From the NCBI RefSeq assembly GCF_014201145.1, contig NZ_JACHDP010000001.1, positions 6,572,001-6,636,000 on the forward strand: a stretch of DNA of 64,000 nucleotides, in the 5' to 3' direction. The position numbers and the translations under genes are program-made. The DNA comes from Micromonospora parathelypteridis (GTDB lineage Bacteria; Actinomycetota; Actinomycetes; Mycobacteriales; Micromonosporaceae). The notes under the pieces were generated by a model that made no database searches, had not been told where the DNA came from, and saw nothing but the letters and a program-made list of their open reading frames with translations. Positions 17,234 through 25,596 of this stretch are shown piece by piece (position 1 is the first letter of the stretch; each line of letters begins with the position of its first letter).

Positions 17234-18244
17234 ATGCGTGAATGCCGGGTGGGTCTGGTCGGAGCCGGCGGAGTGGCACAACGTCACGCGCGGGTACTGA
17301 CCGGATTCGACGACGTCGAGCTGGTCGGGGTCACCGACGTCATGCCGGAGGCGGCGTCCGCGCTGGCCGCACAGCACGGCGCACGGGCCTGCGCCGACGT
17401 CGCCGAACTGCTCGCCACCGGCCCGGACGCGGTGTACGTCTGCGTTCCGCCGTTCGCGCACGGTCCGGCCGAGGAGGCGGTGATCGACGCCGGGGTGCCG
17501 ATGTTCGTGGAGAAACCCGTCGCCGTCGACCTGGGCACCGCCGAGCGGATCGCCGACCTGGTCGCCCGCAGCGGCCTGCGCACCGCCGTCGGCCACCACT
17601 GGCGCTACCTGAGCGTGCTCGACGAGGCCCGCGAGCTGCTCGCCGGCCGCCCGGTGCGGATGGTCAGCGGCGCCTGGCTGGACAAGGTGCCCCCGGTGGC
17701 GTGGTGGTCGCGGCGGGACCGCTCCGGCGGCCCGGTGGTCGAGCAGGCCGCCCACGTGCTGGACCTGATCCGCGTGCTGGCCGGCGAGGTCACCGAGGTC
17801 ACCGCGTACGGCAACGGCACACCGCCGCCGGTCGACGGCGCCGACATCGACTCGGTGACCACCGCCGCGCTGCGCTTCGCCGACGGCGCGGTGGGCACGC
17901 TCAGCGCCGCCTGCGTGCTCGGCTGGAAGCACCGCGCCGGCCTGGAGATCCTCGCCGACGGGCTGGCCCTCGCCCTCACCGAGGACGGCCTGTCGATCCG
18001 TGACGCCGACGGTGAACGACACATCCCCGCCGACCCGGAAGCCGCCCGGGTGGCGGTGGACCGCACCTTCATTGACGCCGTACGCGGCATCGGCGACGAC
18101 GTACGCGTCCCGTACGCCGAGGCGCTGGCCACCCAACGGCTCGCCCTCGCGGTGGCCGACTCGGCCCGCAGCGGCGCGACCGTGCGGCTCGCCACCCCCA
18201 CCGGGCCGGCGGTGCTGAACACGGGGGTGACCGTCGATGCGTGA
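17234..18244 (+). CDS. Gfo/Idh/MocA-family sugar oxidoreductase
   Basis: A 336-residue NAD(P)-dependent dehydrogenase. The N-terminal Rossmann motif is GLVGAGGVAQRHARVL (residues 7-22), the EKP triad signature occurs near residue 94 (VEKPVAVDL), and VVEQAAHVLDL supplies the catalytic histidine region. Family members oxidise or epimerise sugars, inositols or related polyols. ATG 17234 is preceded by GAAGGGG at optimal distance. Its last 8 nt overlap the following dehydrogenase gene, so the two are coupled and probably act in one pathway. Confidence 0.88.
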   Translation: MRECRVGLVGAGGVAQRHARVLTGFDDVELVGVTDVMPEAASALAAQHGARACADVAELLATGPDAVYVCVPPFAHGPAEEAVIDAGVPMFVEKPVAVDLGTAERIADLVARSGLRTAVGHHWRYLSVLDEARELLAGRPVRMVSGAWLDKVPPVAWWSRRDRSGGPVVEQAAHVLDLIRVLAGEVTEVTAYGNGTPPPVDGADIDSVTTAALRFADGAVGTLSAACVLGWKHRAGLEILADGLALALTEDGLSIRDADGERHIPADPEAARVAVDRTFIDAVRGIGDDVRVPYAEALATQRLALAVADSARSGATVRLATPTGPAVLNTGVTVDA

Positions 18245-19325
18245 CAAGGTCGTGGTGGTCACCGGCCCCGGCCGGGTCGACCTGGTCGAGCAGGACGCCG
18301 CACCGCTGCGCCCCGGCACGTTCCGGGTCGAGACGCTGTTCAGCGGCGTCTCCGCCGGCACCGAGCTGAGCTACGTCAAGGGCACCAATCCCTACCTGAA
18401 CGTCACCTGGAACGCCGACCTGGGGCTGTTCCAGCCGGGCGCGGCGAGCACGCCGTACCCGGTGACCCGGCTCGGCTACATGCAGGTCGGCCGGGTGGTG
18501 GAGAGCGAAACCCCGGCCGTCGCGGTGGGCACGATCGGTGCGATGACGTACGGGCACCGCACCGGCTGGCTGGCCGACCCGGTCGCCGAGCGGTTCGTGG
18601 CGCTGCCCGAGGACCTGGACCCGCTGCTCGGCGTCTACGTCGCGCACATGGGCCCGATCTGCGCCAACGGTCTCCTGCACGCCGCCGCCGACCTGCACGG
18701 CGCCGACGTGCGCGCGCTCGGCGACGGGGTTCGCGGCCGACGGGTCGCCGTGGTCGGCGCCGGTGTGGTGGCGTTGCTGACCGCGCTGCTCGCCCGACGC
18801 AACGGCGCCGCCTCGGTGGTGGTGCTCGACCCCACCCCGCAACGCCGCCAGGTCGCCGAGGCGCTCGGCCTGGAAACCCTCGACCCGGACGCGGACGACC
18901 CGGCGGTCGTGCTCAAGACCCGCTGGGCGCACACCGCCGGTGACCGGGGCGCCGACGTGGTGTTCCAGTGCCGGGGGCAGGCGTGGGCGTTGCAGCTCGC
19001 CCTGCGGCTGCTGCGACCCCAGGGCACCGTCATCGACCTCGCCTTCTACCAGGGCGGCGCGGAGGCGGTCCGGCTCGGTGAGGAGTTCCACCACAACGGG
19101 CTGTCGCTGCGCTGCGCGCAGATCGGGCGGGTGCCGCGCGGCCTCGCCCCCACCTGGGACCGCGAGCGGCTCTCCGCCGAAACCGTCGACCTGCTCCGCG
19201 CGTACGGGGACGTGATCCGCAAGCACCTCGTCTCGGCGGTGGTGCCCTTCGACGAGGCGCCCACCCTGCTCACCGACCTGGCCGACCGTCGCCGCCAGGA
19301 GCTTCAGGTGGTGCTGTCCGCCTGA
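18237..19325 (+). CDS. Medium-chain dehydrogenase-like oxidoreductase
   Basis: A 362-residue protein of the MDR (zinc-type alcohol dehydrogenase) superfamily. The N-terminal GroES-like part contains VSAGTELSYVKGTNP. The NAD(P)-binding motif VAVVGAGVVALLTALLA lies near residue 165. The usual zinc-ligand set GHE is not obvious, so it may be a zinc-independent member. Such enzymes paired with a Gfo/Idh/MocA partner occur in sugar and polyol modification. It starts inside the previous gene (ATGCGTGA overlap). The substrate is unknown; the neighbouring gpgS/GT4 genes suggest sugar metabolism. Confidence 0.78.
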   Translation: MRDKVVVVTGPGRVDLVEQDAAPLRPGTFRVETLFSGVSAGTELSYVKGTNPYLNVTWNADLGLFQPGAASTPYPVTRLGYMQVGRVVESETPAVAVGTIGAMTYGHRTGWLADPVAERFVALPEDLDPLLGVYVAHMGPICANGLLHAAADLHGADVRALGDGVRGRRVAVVGAGVVALLTALLARRNGAASVVVLDPTPQRRQVAEALGLETLDPDADDPAVVLKTRWAHTAGDRGADVVFQCRGQAWALQLALRLLRPQGTVIDLAFYQGGAEAVRLGEEFHHNGLSLRCAQIGRVPRGLAPTWDRERLSAETVDLLRAYGDVIRKHLVSAVVPFDEAPTLLTDLADRRRQELQVVLSA

Positions 19326-19364
19326 CCTGGTCCGGAGCGCGCTCGTGGGTTGACCCGGGCGGGT

Positions 19365-19370
19365 TACCGT
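19365..19370 (+). promoter_or_regulatory. TACCGT -10 box, leaderless start of the ABC transporter gene
   Basis: TACCGT ends 7 nt before ATG 19378 with no ribosome site between them, the spacing expected for a leaderless transcript. Confidence 0.5.
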
Positions 19371-19377
19371 TCCCGGC

Positions 19378-21129
19378 ATGAGCACCCCGAAGGGCCGGCC
19401 CGTCGGTCTGGCCGCGCTGCTGCCGTACCTGCGGGAGCACCGCGGCACCCTGGTCGTGGTGGGTGCGCTGTCGCTGGTCGGCGCCGCGGCGTCGCTGGCA
19501 CAGCCGCTGCTCACCCGCTCGGTGCTCGACCGGATCGGCGCCGACCACCCGGTGTCCGACCTGGTGGCGGTGCTGGTGGCGCTCGTGGTGCTCGGCGCGG
19601 CGATCGGCGGGCTGCGCGACTACCTCCTGCAACGCACCGCCGAAGGGCTGGTGCTGGGCACCCGGCGACGGCTGGCCGGGCACCTGCTGCGGCTGCCCAT
19701 CGCCGAGTACGACCGCCGGCGTACCGGGGATCTGCTCTCCCGGGTCGGCTCGGACACCACGCTGCTGCGAGCGGTCGTCACTTCCGGGCTCTTCGAGACG
19801 GTCACCGGGGCGGTGATGGTGGTCGGCGCCGCGACGGCGATGGTGCTGCTCGACCCGCTGCTGTTCGGCGTCACCCTCCTCGGGGTGGCGTTGGGGCTGG
19901 GCTTCGCGGCCACCTTTGCCCGACGGGTCCGGGCCCTGGCACGCACCGCCCAGGAGCGGATCGGCGAGATGACCTCGGCGGTGGAGCGGGCCATCTCGGC
20001 CGCCCGGACCATCCGGGCCAGCCGCGCCGAGGCCCGGGAGACCGAGACCGTCACCGGCAGCGCCCGCGAGGCGTACGCGGCGGGGCTGCGGGTGGCCGGG
20101 GTGCAGGCGGTGGTCGGACCGATCGGCTCGGTCACCGTGCAGGGCGCCTTCCTGCTGGTGCTCGGCATCGGCGGGGCGCGGGTCGCCGCCGGGGCGATCA
20201 CCGTCGGCGACCTGGTCGCCTTCGTCATGTACCTGTTCTTCCTGGCCCTGCCGCTGGCCCAGGTGCTGCGGGCGTACACCCAGTTGCAGTCCGGTCTGGG
20301 CGCCCTGCAGCGGATCGAGGAGATCCTCGCCGTGCCGGCGGAGGACGCGGCGGACCAGCCGACGCCCGCAGGCGCGACGGCGACCCCGCGCGGCCCCACC
20401 CCGATGATCGAGTTCGACCGGGTGGGGTTCGGCTACCCGGGCGGGGAGCCGGTGCTGCACGAGGTCAGCTTCGCGGTGCCCACCGGCACCCGTACCGCGC
20501 TGGTCGGCCCCTCGGGCACCGGCAAGTCGACGCTGCTCGCCCTGGTCGAGCGCTTCTACGAGGTGAGCGCCGGGGCCGTCCGGATCGACGGCAGCGACGT
20601 GCGGGACCTGCCCCGCGACGCGCTGCGGGCCCGGCTCGGCTACGTCGAGCAGGAGGCCCCCGTGCTTGCCGGCACGCTGCGGGAGAACCTGCTGATCACC
20701 ACCCCCGACGCCACCGACGACCGGTTGCGGGGTGTCCTCGACGAGGTCAACCTGAGCCACCTGGCCGACCGCACCCCCCAGGGCCTGGACGTCCAGGTGG
20801 GGGAGGGCGGAGTGCTGCTCTCCGGGGGTGAGCGGCAGCGGCTGGCCATCGCCCGCGCGCTGCTCGCCGGCCCACCGGTACTGCTGCTCGACGAGCCGAC
20901 CAGCAACCTCGACTCGCGCAACGAGGCCGCGCTGCGCCGCGCCATCGACGCGGTGGCCGTCCGCCGAACACTGTTGATCGTGGCGCACCGGCTCGCCACC
21001 GTGGTCGACGCCGACCAGATCGTCGTCCTCGACGGTGGCCGGGTGGTGGCCGTGGGCACCCACGCCGAGCTGACCGCCACCGACCCGCTCTACCGGGAAC
21101 TCGCCACCCATCAGCTGCTCGTCGGCTGA
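19378..21129 (+). CDS. ABC exporter, fused permease-ATPase
   Basis: A 583-residue half-transporter: a six-helix membrane domain in residues 15-310 and a nucleotide-binding domain after residue 340. Walker A is GPSGTGKS near residue 378, the signature is LSGGERQRLAIARALL near 480, and Walker B is VLLLDEPTS near 500, followed by the H-loop (IVAHRLATV). It should function as a homo- or heterodimer exporting lipid, peptide or drug. The substrate is not readable. It is monocistronic or followed by secA2 after 74 nt. Confidence 0.9.
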   Translation: MSTPKGRPVGLAALLPYLREHRGTLVVVGALSLVGAAASLAQPLLTRSVLDRIGADHPVSDLVAVLVALVVLGAAIGGLRDYLLQRTAEGLVLGTRRRLAGHLLRLPIAEYDRRRTGDLLSRVGSDTTLLRAVVTSGLFETVTGAVMVVGAATAMVLLDPLLFGVTLLGVALGLGFAATFARRVRALARTAQERIGEMTSAVERAISAARTIRASRAEARETETVTGSAREAYAAGLRVAGVQAVVGPIGSVTVQGAFLLVLGIGGARVAAGAITVGDLVAFVMYLFFLALPLAQVLRAYTQLQSGLGALQRIEEILAVPAEDAADQPTPAGATATPRGPTPMIEFDRVGFGYPGGEPVLHEVSFAVPTGTRTALVGPSGTGKSTLLALVERFYEVSAGAVRIDGSDVRDLPRDALRARLGYVEQEAPVLAGTLRENLLITTPDATDDRLRGVLDEVNLSHLADRTPQGLDVQVGEGGVLLSGGERQRLAIARALLAGPPVLLLDEPTSNLDSRNEAALRRAIDAVAVRRTLLIVAHRLATVVDADQIVVLDGGRVVAVGTHAELTATDPLYRELATHQLLVG

Positions 21130-21189
21130 CTCCGTCGCGTCGGGGCCGACTTGCCGGCGGCCGGGCCGCGCGAGCCGGCTCGAATCGCG

Positions 21190-21195
21190 TACCGT
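21190..21195 (+). promoter_or_regulatory. TACCGT -10 box before secA2
   Basis: TACCGT ends 8 nt before ATG 21204 and no ribosome-binding site is visible, suggesting leaderless transcription. Confidence 0.4.
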
Positions 21196-21203
21196 TGCCG
21201 CTC

Positions 21204-23495
21204 ATGGGTGTGTCGCAACGGTTCAAGAGCAAGTTCCGGCGGTTCCTCCAGCGCCCCGGCTCGACCGTGGATCTTGCTCCGCTGGAGAAGCTGCTGCCGG
21301 CGATCGAGGCGCGGGCGGATGAGCTCGCCGCCCTCGACGACGCCGAGTTGACCGAGGCCGCGGGTGCCGCCGTCGGCTACGAGGAGATCTGCGCCGTCGG
21401 CCGCGAGGCCGCCCGCCGTGGGCTCGACCAGCGGCCGTACGACGTGCAGCTGCTCGGCGCGATGGCGCTGCTCTCGGGCAAGGTCGCCGAGATGGCCACC
21501 GGTGAGGGCAAGACACTCACCGCCACGGTCGCCGCGTACGGGCACGTCCGGCTCGGCAACGGGCCGGTGCACGTGCTCACCATCAACGACTACCTGGCCC
21601 GCCGCGACGCCCAGTGGATGGAGCCGGTCTACACCCTGCTCGGCCTCACCGTCGGCTGGGTCAACGAGGCCTCCACCCCGCAGGAGCGGCGCGACGCGTA
21701 CGCCTGCGACGTCACCTACGTCTCGGTCAGCGAGGCGGGCTTCGACTACCTGCGCGACCAACTGGTCACCGACGTGGAGGACCGGGTGCAGCCCACCCTG
21801 GCCACCGCGATCGTCGACGAGGCCGACTCGATCATGATCGACGAGGCCCGGGTGCCGATGGTCCTCGCCGGCGCGGTGCCGGGCGAGCAGGACCCGGTGC
21901 ACGCCGCCGCCGCGCTGGTGCGTGGCCTGCGCAAGGGCAAGCACTACACGGTCGCCGAGGACGGGCGGAGCGTGGCGTTCACCTCCGCCGGCCTGGCCGC
22001 CATCGAGGCCAAGCTCGGCATCGACCTCTACGACGAGGAGCACGTCGCGCAGCTCTCGGCGGTCCACGTGGCGCTGCACGCGCAGGTGCTGCTGAACCGG
22101 GACGTGGACTACATCGTCCGGGACGGCTCGGTCGAACTGGTCGACGAGATGCGCGGCCGGGTGGCCCAGCGCCGCCGCTGGCCGGACGGGCTCCAGGCGG
22201 CGGTCGAGGCCAAGGAGGGCCTGGACGCCACTGCCGAGGGCGAGGTGCTGGGCACCATCGCCGTGCAGGCGTACATCGCGCTCTACCCGAAGGTCTGCGG
22301 GATGACCGCCACGGCGGTGCTGGTCGGCGACCAGTTGCGGGAGTTCTTCAACCTCGAGGTCGCGGTGATCCCGCCGAACACCCCGTGCATCCGCGAGGAC
22401 GAACCGGACCGGATCTACGCCACCCGGGCGGAGAGGGACGAAGCGCTGATCGACGAGATCCAGCGCTGGCACGCCAAGGGGCGGCCGATGCTGATCGGCA
22501 CGCTGGACGTCAAGGAGTCCGAGGGGCTGGCCGCCGGGCTGAACGCCGCCGGGGTGCCCTGCGTGGTGCTGAACGCCAAGAACGACGACGAGGAAGCGGC
22601 GATCATCGCCGAGGCCGGCGCGTACGGCGCGGTGACCGTCTCCACCCAGATGGCCGGCCGGGGCGTCGACATCCGGCTCGGCGGCAGCGACCAGAGCGAC
22701 CAGGAGCGGGTCGCCGAGCTTGGCGGGCTCTACGTGCTCGGCAGCGGCCGACACGACAGCCGCCGGGTGGACGACCAGTTGCGCGGTCGGGCCGGCCGGC
22801 AGGGCGACCCGGGCGGCTCGGTCTTCCTCGTCAGCCTGGAGGACGACCTGGTCGTCCGGCACGCCGCCGACGCGGTGCCGCCGTCGCCGCGGATGAACGC
22901 CGACGGCCTGGTGACCGACGAGCAGGTCGACTACGCGGTGGAGCACGCCCAGCGGGTCGCCGAGGGCGTCAACCACGAGATCCACCGCAACACCTGGCGC
23001 TACAGCGTGGTGATCGAGCAGCAGCGTAAGGCCCTCGCTGCCCGGCGGGAGCGGCTGCTGACCAGCGACGTCGCCGCGGTGATGCTGCTGGAGAAGGAGC
23101 CCGAGAAGGCCGGCGAGATGGACGAGGACCTGCTCGCCCGGGCCGCCCGGTCGATCGCGCTCTACCACCTGGACCGGCTCTGGGCTGAGCACCTGGCCGA
23201 GCTGTCGGAGGTCCGCGAGGGCGTGCACCTGCGGGCGCTGGGCCGGCTCGACCCGCTGGACGAGTTCCACCGGGCCGCGGTGCCGGCGTTCAACGACCTG
23301 ATCCCCGAGATCGAGGCCCGCACCATCGCCACCTTCAACGAGACCGAATTCGATGAGGACTGGCAGCCCGACGACGGCACCCTGGTCCGGCCCACCGCCA
23401 CCTGGACGTACCTGGTGCACGACAACCCGTTCGGTTCCGAGCTCGACCGGCTGATCGCGTCGATCGGGCGGCGGCTCAGCGGCGCCTCGCGCTGA
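21204..23495 (+). CDS. secA2: Accessory Sec translocase ATPase SecA2
   Basis: A 763-residue SecA paralogue, shorter than housekeeping SecA and lacking the C-terminal zinc-binding tail. Motor motifs are intact: Walker A MATGEGKT at 97-104, DEAD-type IVDEADSIMIDEARVP, and VSTQMAGRGVDIRLGG in the second motor domain. SecA2 proteins drive export of a small subset of proteins or cooperate with SecA1 at SecYEG. ATG 21204 is used because upstream codons lack conservation. No accessory SecY is nearby. A hairpin terminator follows. Confidence 0.93.
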   Translation: MGVSQRFKSKFRRFLQRPGSTVDLAPLEKLLPAIEARADELAALDDAELTEAAGAAVGYEEICAVGREAARRGLDQRPYDVQLLGAMALLSGKVAEMATGEGKTLTATVAAYGHVRLGNGPVHVLTINDYLARRDAQWMEPVYTLLGLTVGWVNEASTPQERRDAYACDVTYVSVSEAGFDYLRDQLVTDVEDRVQPTLATAIVDEADSIMIDEARVPMVLAGAVPGEQDPVHAAAALVRGLRKGKHYTVAEDGRSVAFTSAGLAAIEAKLGIDLYDEEHVAQLSAVHVALHAQVLLNRDVDYIVRDGSVELVDEMRGRVAQRRRWPDGLQAAVEAKEGLDATAEGEVLGTIAVQAYIALYPKVCGMTATAVLVGDQLREFFNLEVAVIPPNTPCIREDEPDRIYATRAERDEALIDEIQRWHAKGRPMLIGTLDVKESEGLAAGLNAAGVPCVVLNAKNDDEEAAIIAEAGAYGAVTVSTQMAGRGVDIRLGGSDQSDQERVAELGGLYVLGSGRHDSRRVDDQLRGRAGRQGDPGGSVFLVSLEDDLVVRHAADAVPPSPRMNADGLVTDEQVDYAVEHAQRVAEGVNHEIHRNTWRYSVVIEQQRKALAARRERLLTSDVAAVMLLEKEPEKAGEMDEDLLARAARSIALYHLDRLWAEHLAELSEVREGVHLRALGRLDPLDEFHRAAVPAFNDLIPEIEARTIATFNETEFDEDWQPDDGTLVRPTATWTYLVHDNPFGSELDRLIASIGRRLSGASR

Positions 23496-23507
23496 CGCGG
23501 GCAGTCG

Positions 23508-23543
23508 GGCCCCTGTCGCGCGTCCGCGTGCGGCAGGGGCCCT
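23508..23543 (+). terminator. Terminator hairpin after secA2
   Basis: A 13-bp stem with one G-T pair (23508-23520 with 23531-23543), a 10-nt loop and a short T-rich run after it. Confidence 0.7.
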
Positions 23544-23614
23544 GATTTGCGCCGTTTCGACCCGGGGTTCGCAGGGTAGTAGGGCTGGTCGGTCAAGTCG
23601 GGAGAGAGCAGACG

Positions 23615-23677
23615 ATGACACAGGTGACGAGGCCCGTTGGGCAGGCGCGAGGGTGCACGGAGGCTGCGGACCGGTGA
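23615..23677 (+). CDS. Possible 20-codon leader ORF coupled to the GAF-ANTAR gene
   Basis: ATG 23615 follows a purine-rich GGGAGAGAG sequence and opens a 20-residue reading frame (MTQVTRPVGQARGCTEAADR). Its TGA overlaps the GTG start at 23674 as GTGA. Overlap of this kind allows translational coupling, so the ORF may act as a regulatory leader. It is too short for homology-based support and could be chance. Confidence 0.3.
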   Translation: MTQVTRPVGQARGCTEAADR

Positions 23678-24414
23678 ACCTCGACACGCGGGAACCGGTG
23701 GTACAGAATCTCGGCGTCCTGGAAACGGCCGCGCTGCTGCGCGAGCTGACTGCCGGGCTGATCGCGCTGACCGATTTCGATGAGGCGCTGCTGGCGCTGG
23801 TCCGGGTCACCCGGGACGCGGTAGCCGGGGTGCGCTGGTGCGGGTTCACCGCCCTTCGCGCCGGCGAACCGGCCGGCGTGGCCGCCTCCGACGAGCGGCT
23901 GGCAGGGCTGGACGACCTGCGGCACGGGCCGGACTCGCCGGCGATGAGCGCGATCCGACGCCGCGAGATGATCCTCGCCGTCGACCTGGCCGGTGAGCCT
24001 CGCTGGCCGGTCTGGACGGCGCGCGCCCGCGACCTCGGCGTACGCGGGGTGATCTCCGCGCCCGTCGACATCGACGAGCAGGTGATCGGGGCGATCAACC
24101 TCTACGCGGGTGCGCCGGACCTGCTGACCCCACAACACCAGTTGACCGCGATGCTGCTCGCCGAGCACGCCGGCCTGCTGCTGGCCGCCGTCCGTGACCG
24201 CAGCCGCCAACTCGTCCTCGCCGGCGAACGGGACGCCTCGCTGCTGCACGACGGTGTGGTGGGCCAGGCCGTCGGCGTGATCATGACGCAGCGTGGGTGC
24301 CCGCCGGCCGAGGCACTCGAGGTGCTGCGGACCGCCGCGTCGTCGTTGGACATCCCGCTGCGCGAGGTGGCCGAGCGACTGGTCCGTACGGTCTCCCGCC
24401 AGCGCGACAACTGA
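23674..24414 (+). CDS. GAF-ANTAR regulator
   Basis: A 246-residue two-domain regulator. Residues 15-170 form a GAF sensor domain (GVISAPVDIDEQVIGAINLYAG is the characteristic beta-hairpin core). Residues 185-240 form an ANTAR RNA-binding helix bundle with the conserved VVGQAVGVIMTQRGCPPAEA start and later alanine and aromatic positions. ANTAR proteins bind paired hairpins in mRNA leaders and prevent termination. GTG 23674 is chosen because GGAGG lies 10 nt upstream; GTG 23653 is an alternative. Its ligand and RNA targets are unknown; no paired hairpins were identified nearby. Confidence 0.88.
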   Translation: MNLDTREPVVQNLGVLETAALLRELTAGLIALTDFDEALLALVRVTRDAVAGVRWCGFTALRAGEPAGVAASDERLAGLDDLRHGPDSPAMSAIRRREMILAVDLAGEPRWPVWTARARDLGVRGVISAPVDIDEQVIGAINLYAGAPDLLTPQHQLTAMLLAEHAGLLLAAVRDRSRQLVLAGERDASLLHDGVVGQAVGVIMTQRGCPPAEALEVLRTAASSLDIPLREVAERLVRTVSRQRDN

Positions 24415-24473
24415 CCGCCCGCCCGCCCGCCCGCCCGCTCGCCTGCCTGACCGGCGCGTGCTCGCCCGATCCC

Positions 24474-24550
24474 TTGATCGACTCCGGGTCGCCGATCTGG
24501 GGGTATCCCGGCGCTGGGACACCCCCACCTCGCCGATATGGAGTCGATCA
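24474..24550. repeat. Intergenic palindromic element, family A copy 1
   Basis: A 77-bp element with perfect 11-bp outer arms (TGATCGACTCC ... GGAGTCGATCA), an inner hairpin (TGGGGGTATCCC with GGGACACCCCCA, one mismatch), and two same-orientation copies of TCGCCGAT between outer and inner arms. A related copy lies at 59421-59495. It sits between two rightward genes. Confidence 0.75.
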
Positions 24551-24685
24551 CCGGTCGATCTGGCGGTCCGGCGCGGCCGGTGCCCGTTCTCCCGGTCCGC
24601 GGCGAGTCGGGCGGCACCGTTTCGCCGGGACCGGGCTCGGGTAGCACTCTGGTCACTGTGCGGTGCGCCGACCCGGGGAGGACCG

Positions 24686-25177
24686 ATGCAGAGTCGGCTG
24701 CGGGTGCAGGGGCACCCGATCCAACCGATGCTGGTGACGTTCCCGCTCGGGCTCTTCGTCAGCGCCACCGTCTTCGACCTCACCGATCTCCTCGGCGGGC
24801 CGGCGTTTCTGGGCGAGGTCGGCTACTGGACGGGCGTCGCCGCCCTCGTCGCCGCCGCGCTGACCGCGGTGGCCGGAATGGTCGACCTGTGGGACGTGCC
24901 GGGTGACCGCACCCGTCGTACGGCGATCGCCTTCAACCTGGTCAACACGGTGATGGCCGCCATGTTCCTGCTCACCTGCCTGGTGCGGTCACACTCCCCG
25001 CAGCGCGGCGCGTCAGTCGCGATCCTGATCACCGAGCTGGTCGCGCTGGCCGTCGGCGGGGTCGGCGTGCACCTGGGCGCCCGGCTGATGCGGCAGTTCG
25101 ACACCGGTCGCGCCGAGGCCGGCACCCTCGACTCGCTCGCCGGCTCCACCATCGAGATCGTCCGCCCTCGCCCCTGA
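24686..25177 (+). CDS. DUF2231 membrane protein
   Basis: A 163-residue protein with four transmembrane helices (about residues 14-36, 45-68, 78-102, 112-135). The N-terminal GHPIQPMLVTFPLGLF and the Asp/Trp-containing loop before helix 3 (GMVDLWDVP) match DUF2231, a membrane family of unknown function seen in many bacteria. ATG 24686 is preceded by GGGGAGG. The last 25 residues are hydrophilic. No coupled partner. Confidence 0.82.
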   Translation: MQSRLRVQGHPIQPMLVTFPLGLFVSATVFDLTDLLGGPAFLGEVGYWTGVAALVAAALTAVAGMVDLWDVPGDRTRRTAIAFNLVNTVMAAMFLLTCLVRSHSPQRGASVAILITELVALAVGGVGVHLGARLMRQFDTGRAEAGTLDSLAGSTIEIVRPRP

Positions 25178-25226
25178 TCACGAAAAGACGGGCGCACGAA
25201 GCGGCCCTCGCGCAACCGGGCCGGTC

Positions 25227-25232
25227 TACCAT
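25227..25232 (+). promoter_or_regulatory. TACCAT -10 box, leaderless start of the HhH gene
   Basis: TACCAT ends 6 nt before ATG 25239 without a ribosome site, the leaderless pattern seen repeatedly in this window. Confidence 0.5.
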
Positions 25233-25238
25233 CCGCGG

Positions 25239-25433
25239 ATGACCTCGTCCCTGGACACACTTCCGAAGATCGGTGCGCCCGCGACGCGAGCCCTGCACGG
25301 CGCCGGTTACACCACCCTGCGCCAACTCGACGGCGTCCCCCGGGCGGATCTGGCAAGACTGCACGGCATGGGGCCGAAGGCGCTCGACATCCTCCAGGCC
25401 GCCCTCGAAGAGCACAACCTGGGACTCGGCTGA
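25239..25433 (+). CDS. Small helix-hairpin-helix protein
   Basis: A 64-residue protein that is essentially one tandem helix-hairpin-helix unit: LPKIGAPATRALHGAGYTTL followed by LARLHGMGPKALDILQAAL. The two GxG hairpins (KIGAPA and HGMGPKA) normally contact the DNA backbone, as in the RNA polymerase alpha C-terminal domain and DNA repair proteins. A small DNA-binding or polymerase-associated role is plausible but unproven. It is a stand-alone gene. Confidence 0.75.
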   Translation: MTSSLDTLPKIGAPATRALHGAGYTTLRQLDGVPRADLARLHGMGPKALDILQAALEEHNLGLG

Positions 25434-25596
25434 AACCAGCCGCTGCCCGGACATCCCTCTCCGCCAGCCGACGCCAACGGGCCACCGGTCTCCCGACCCT
25501 GAGGCATCGCCCAGCCGTAGCCGCCCGGCCCGGCCCTTCCCGGCCCGGCGGCAAATCAGTTGCCGGCCGAGTTGCCGGCCGGCGAGGCTGGCCGCC

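Noticed and set aside
21111..24098. Very long minus-strand frame (about 995 codons) opposite secA2 and the GAF-ANTAR gene.
   Set aside because: Same reason: it covers two well-supported plus-strand genes and carries no recognisable motif.
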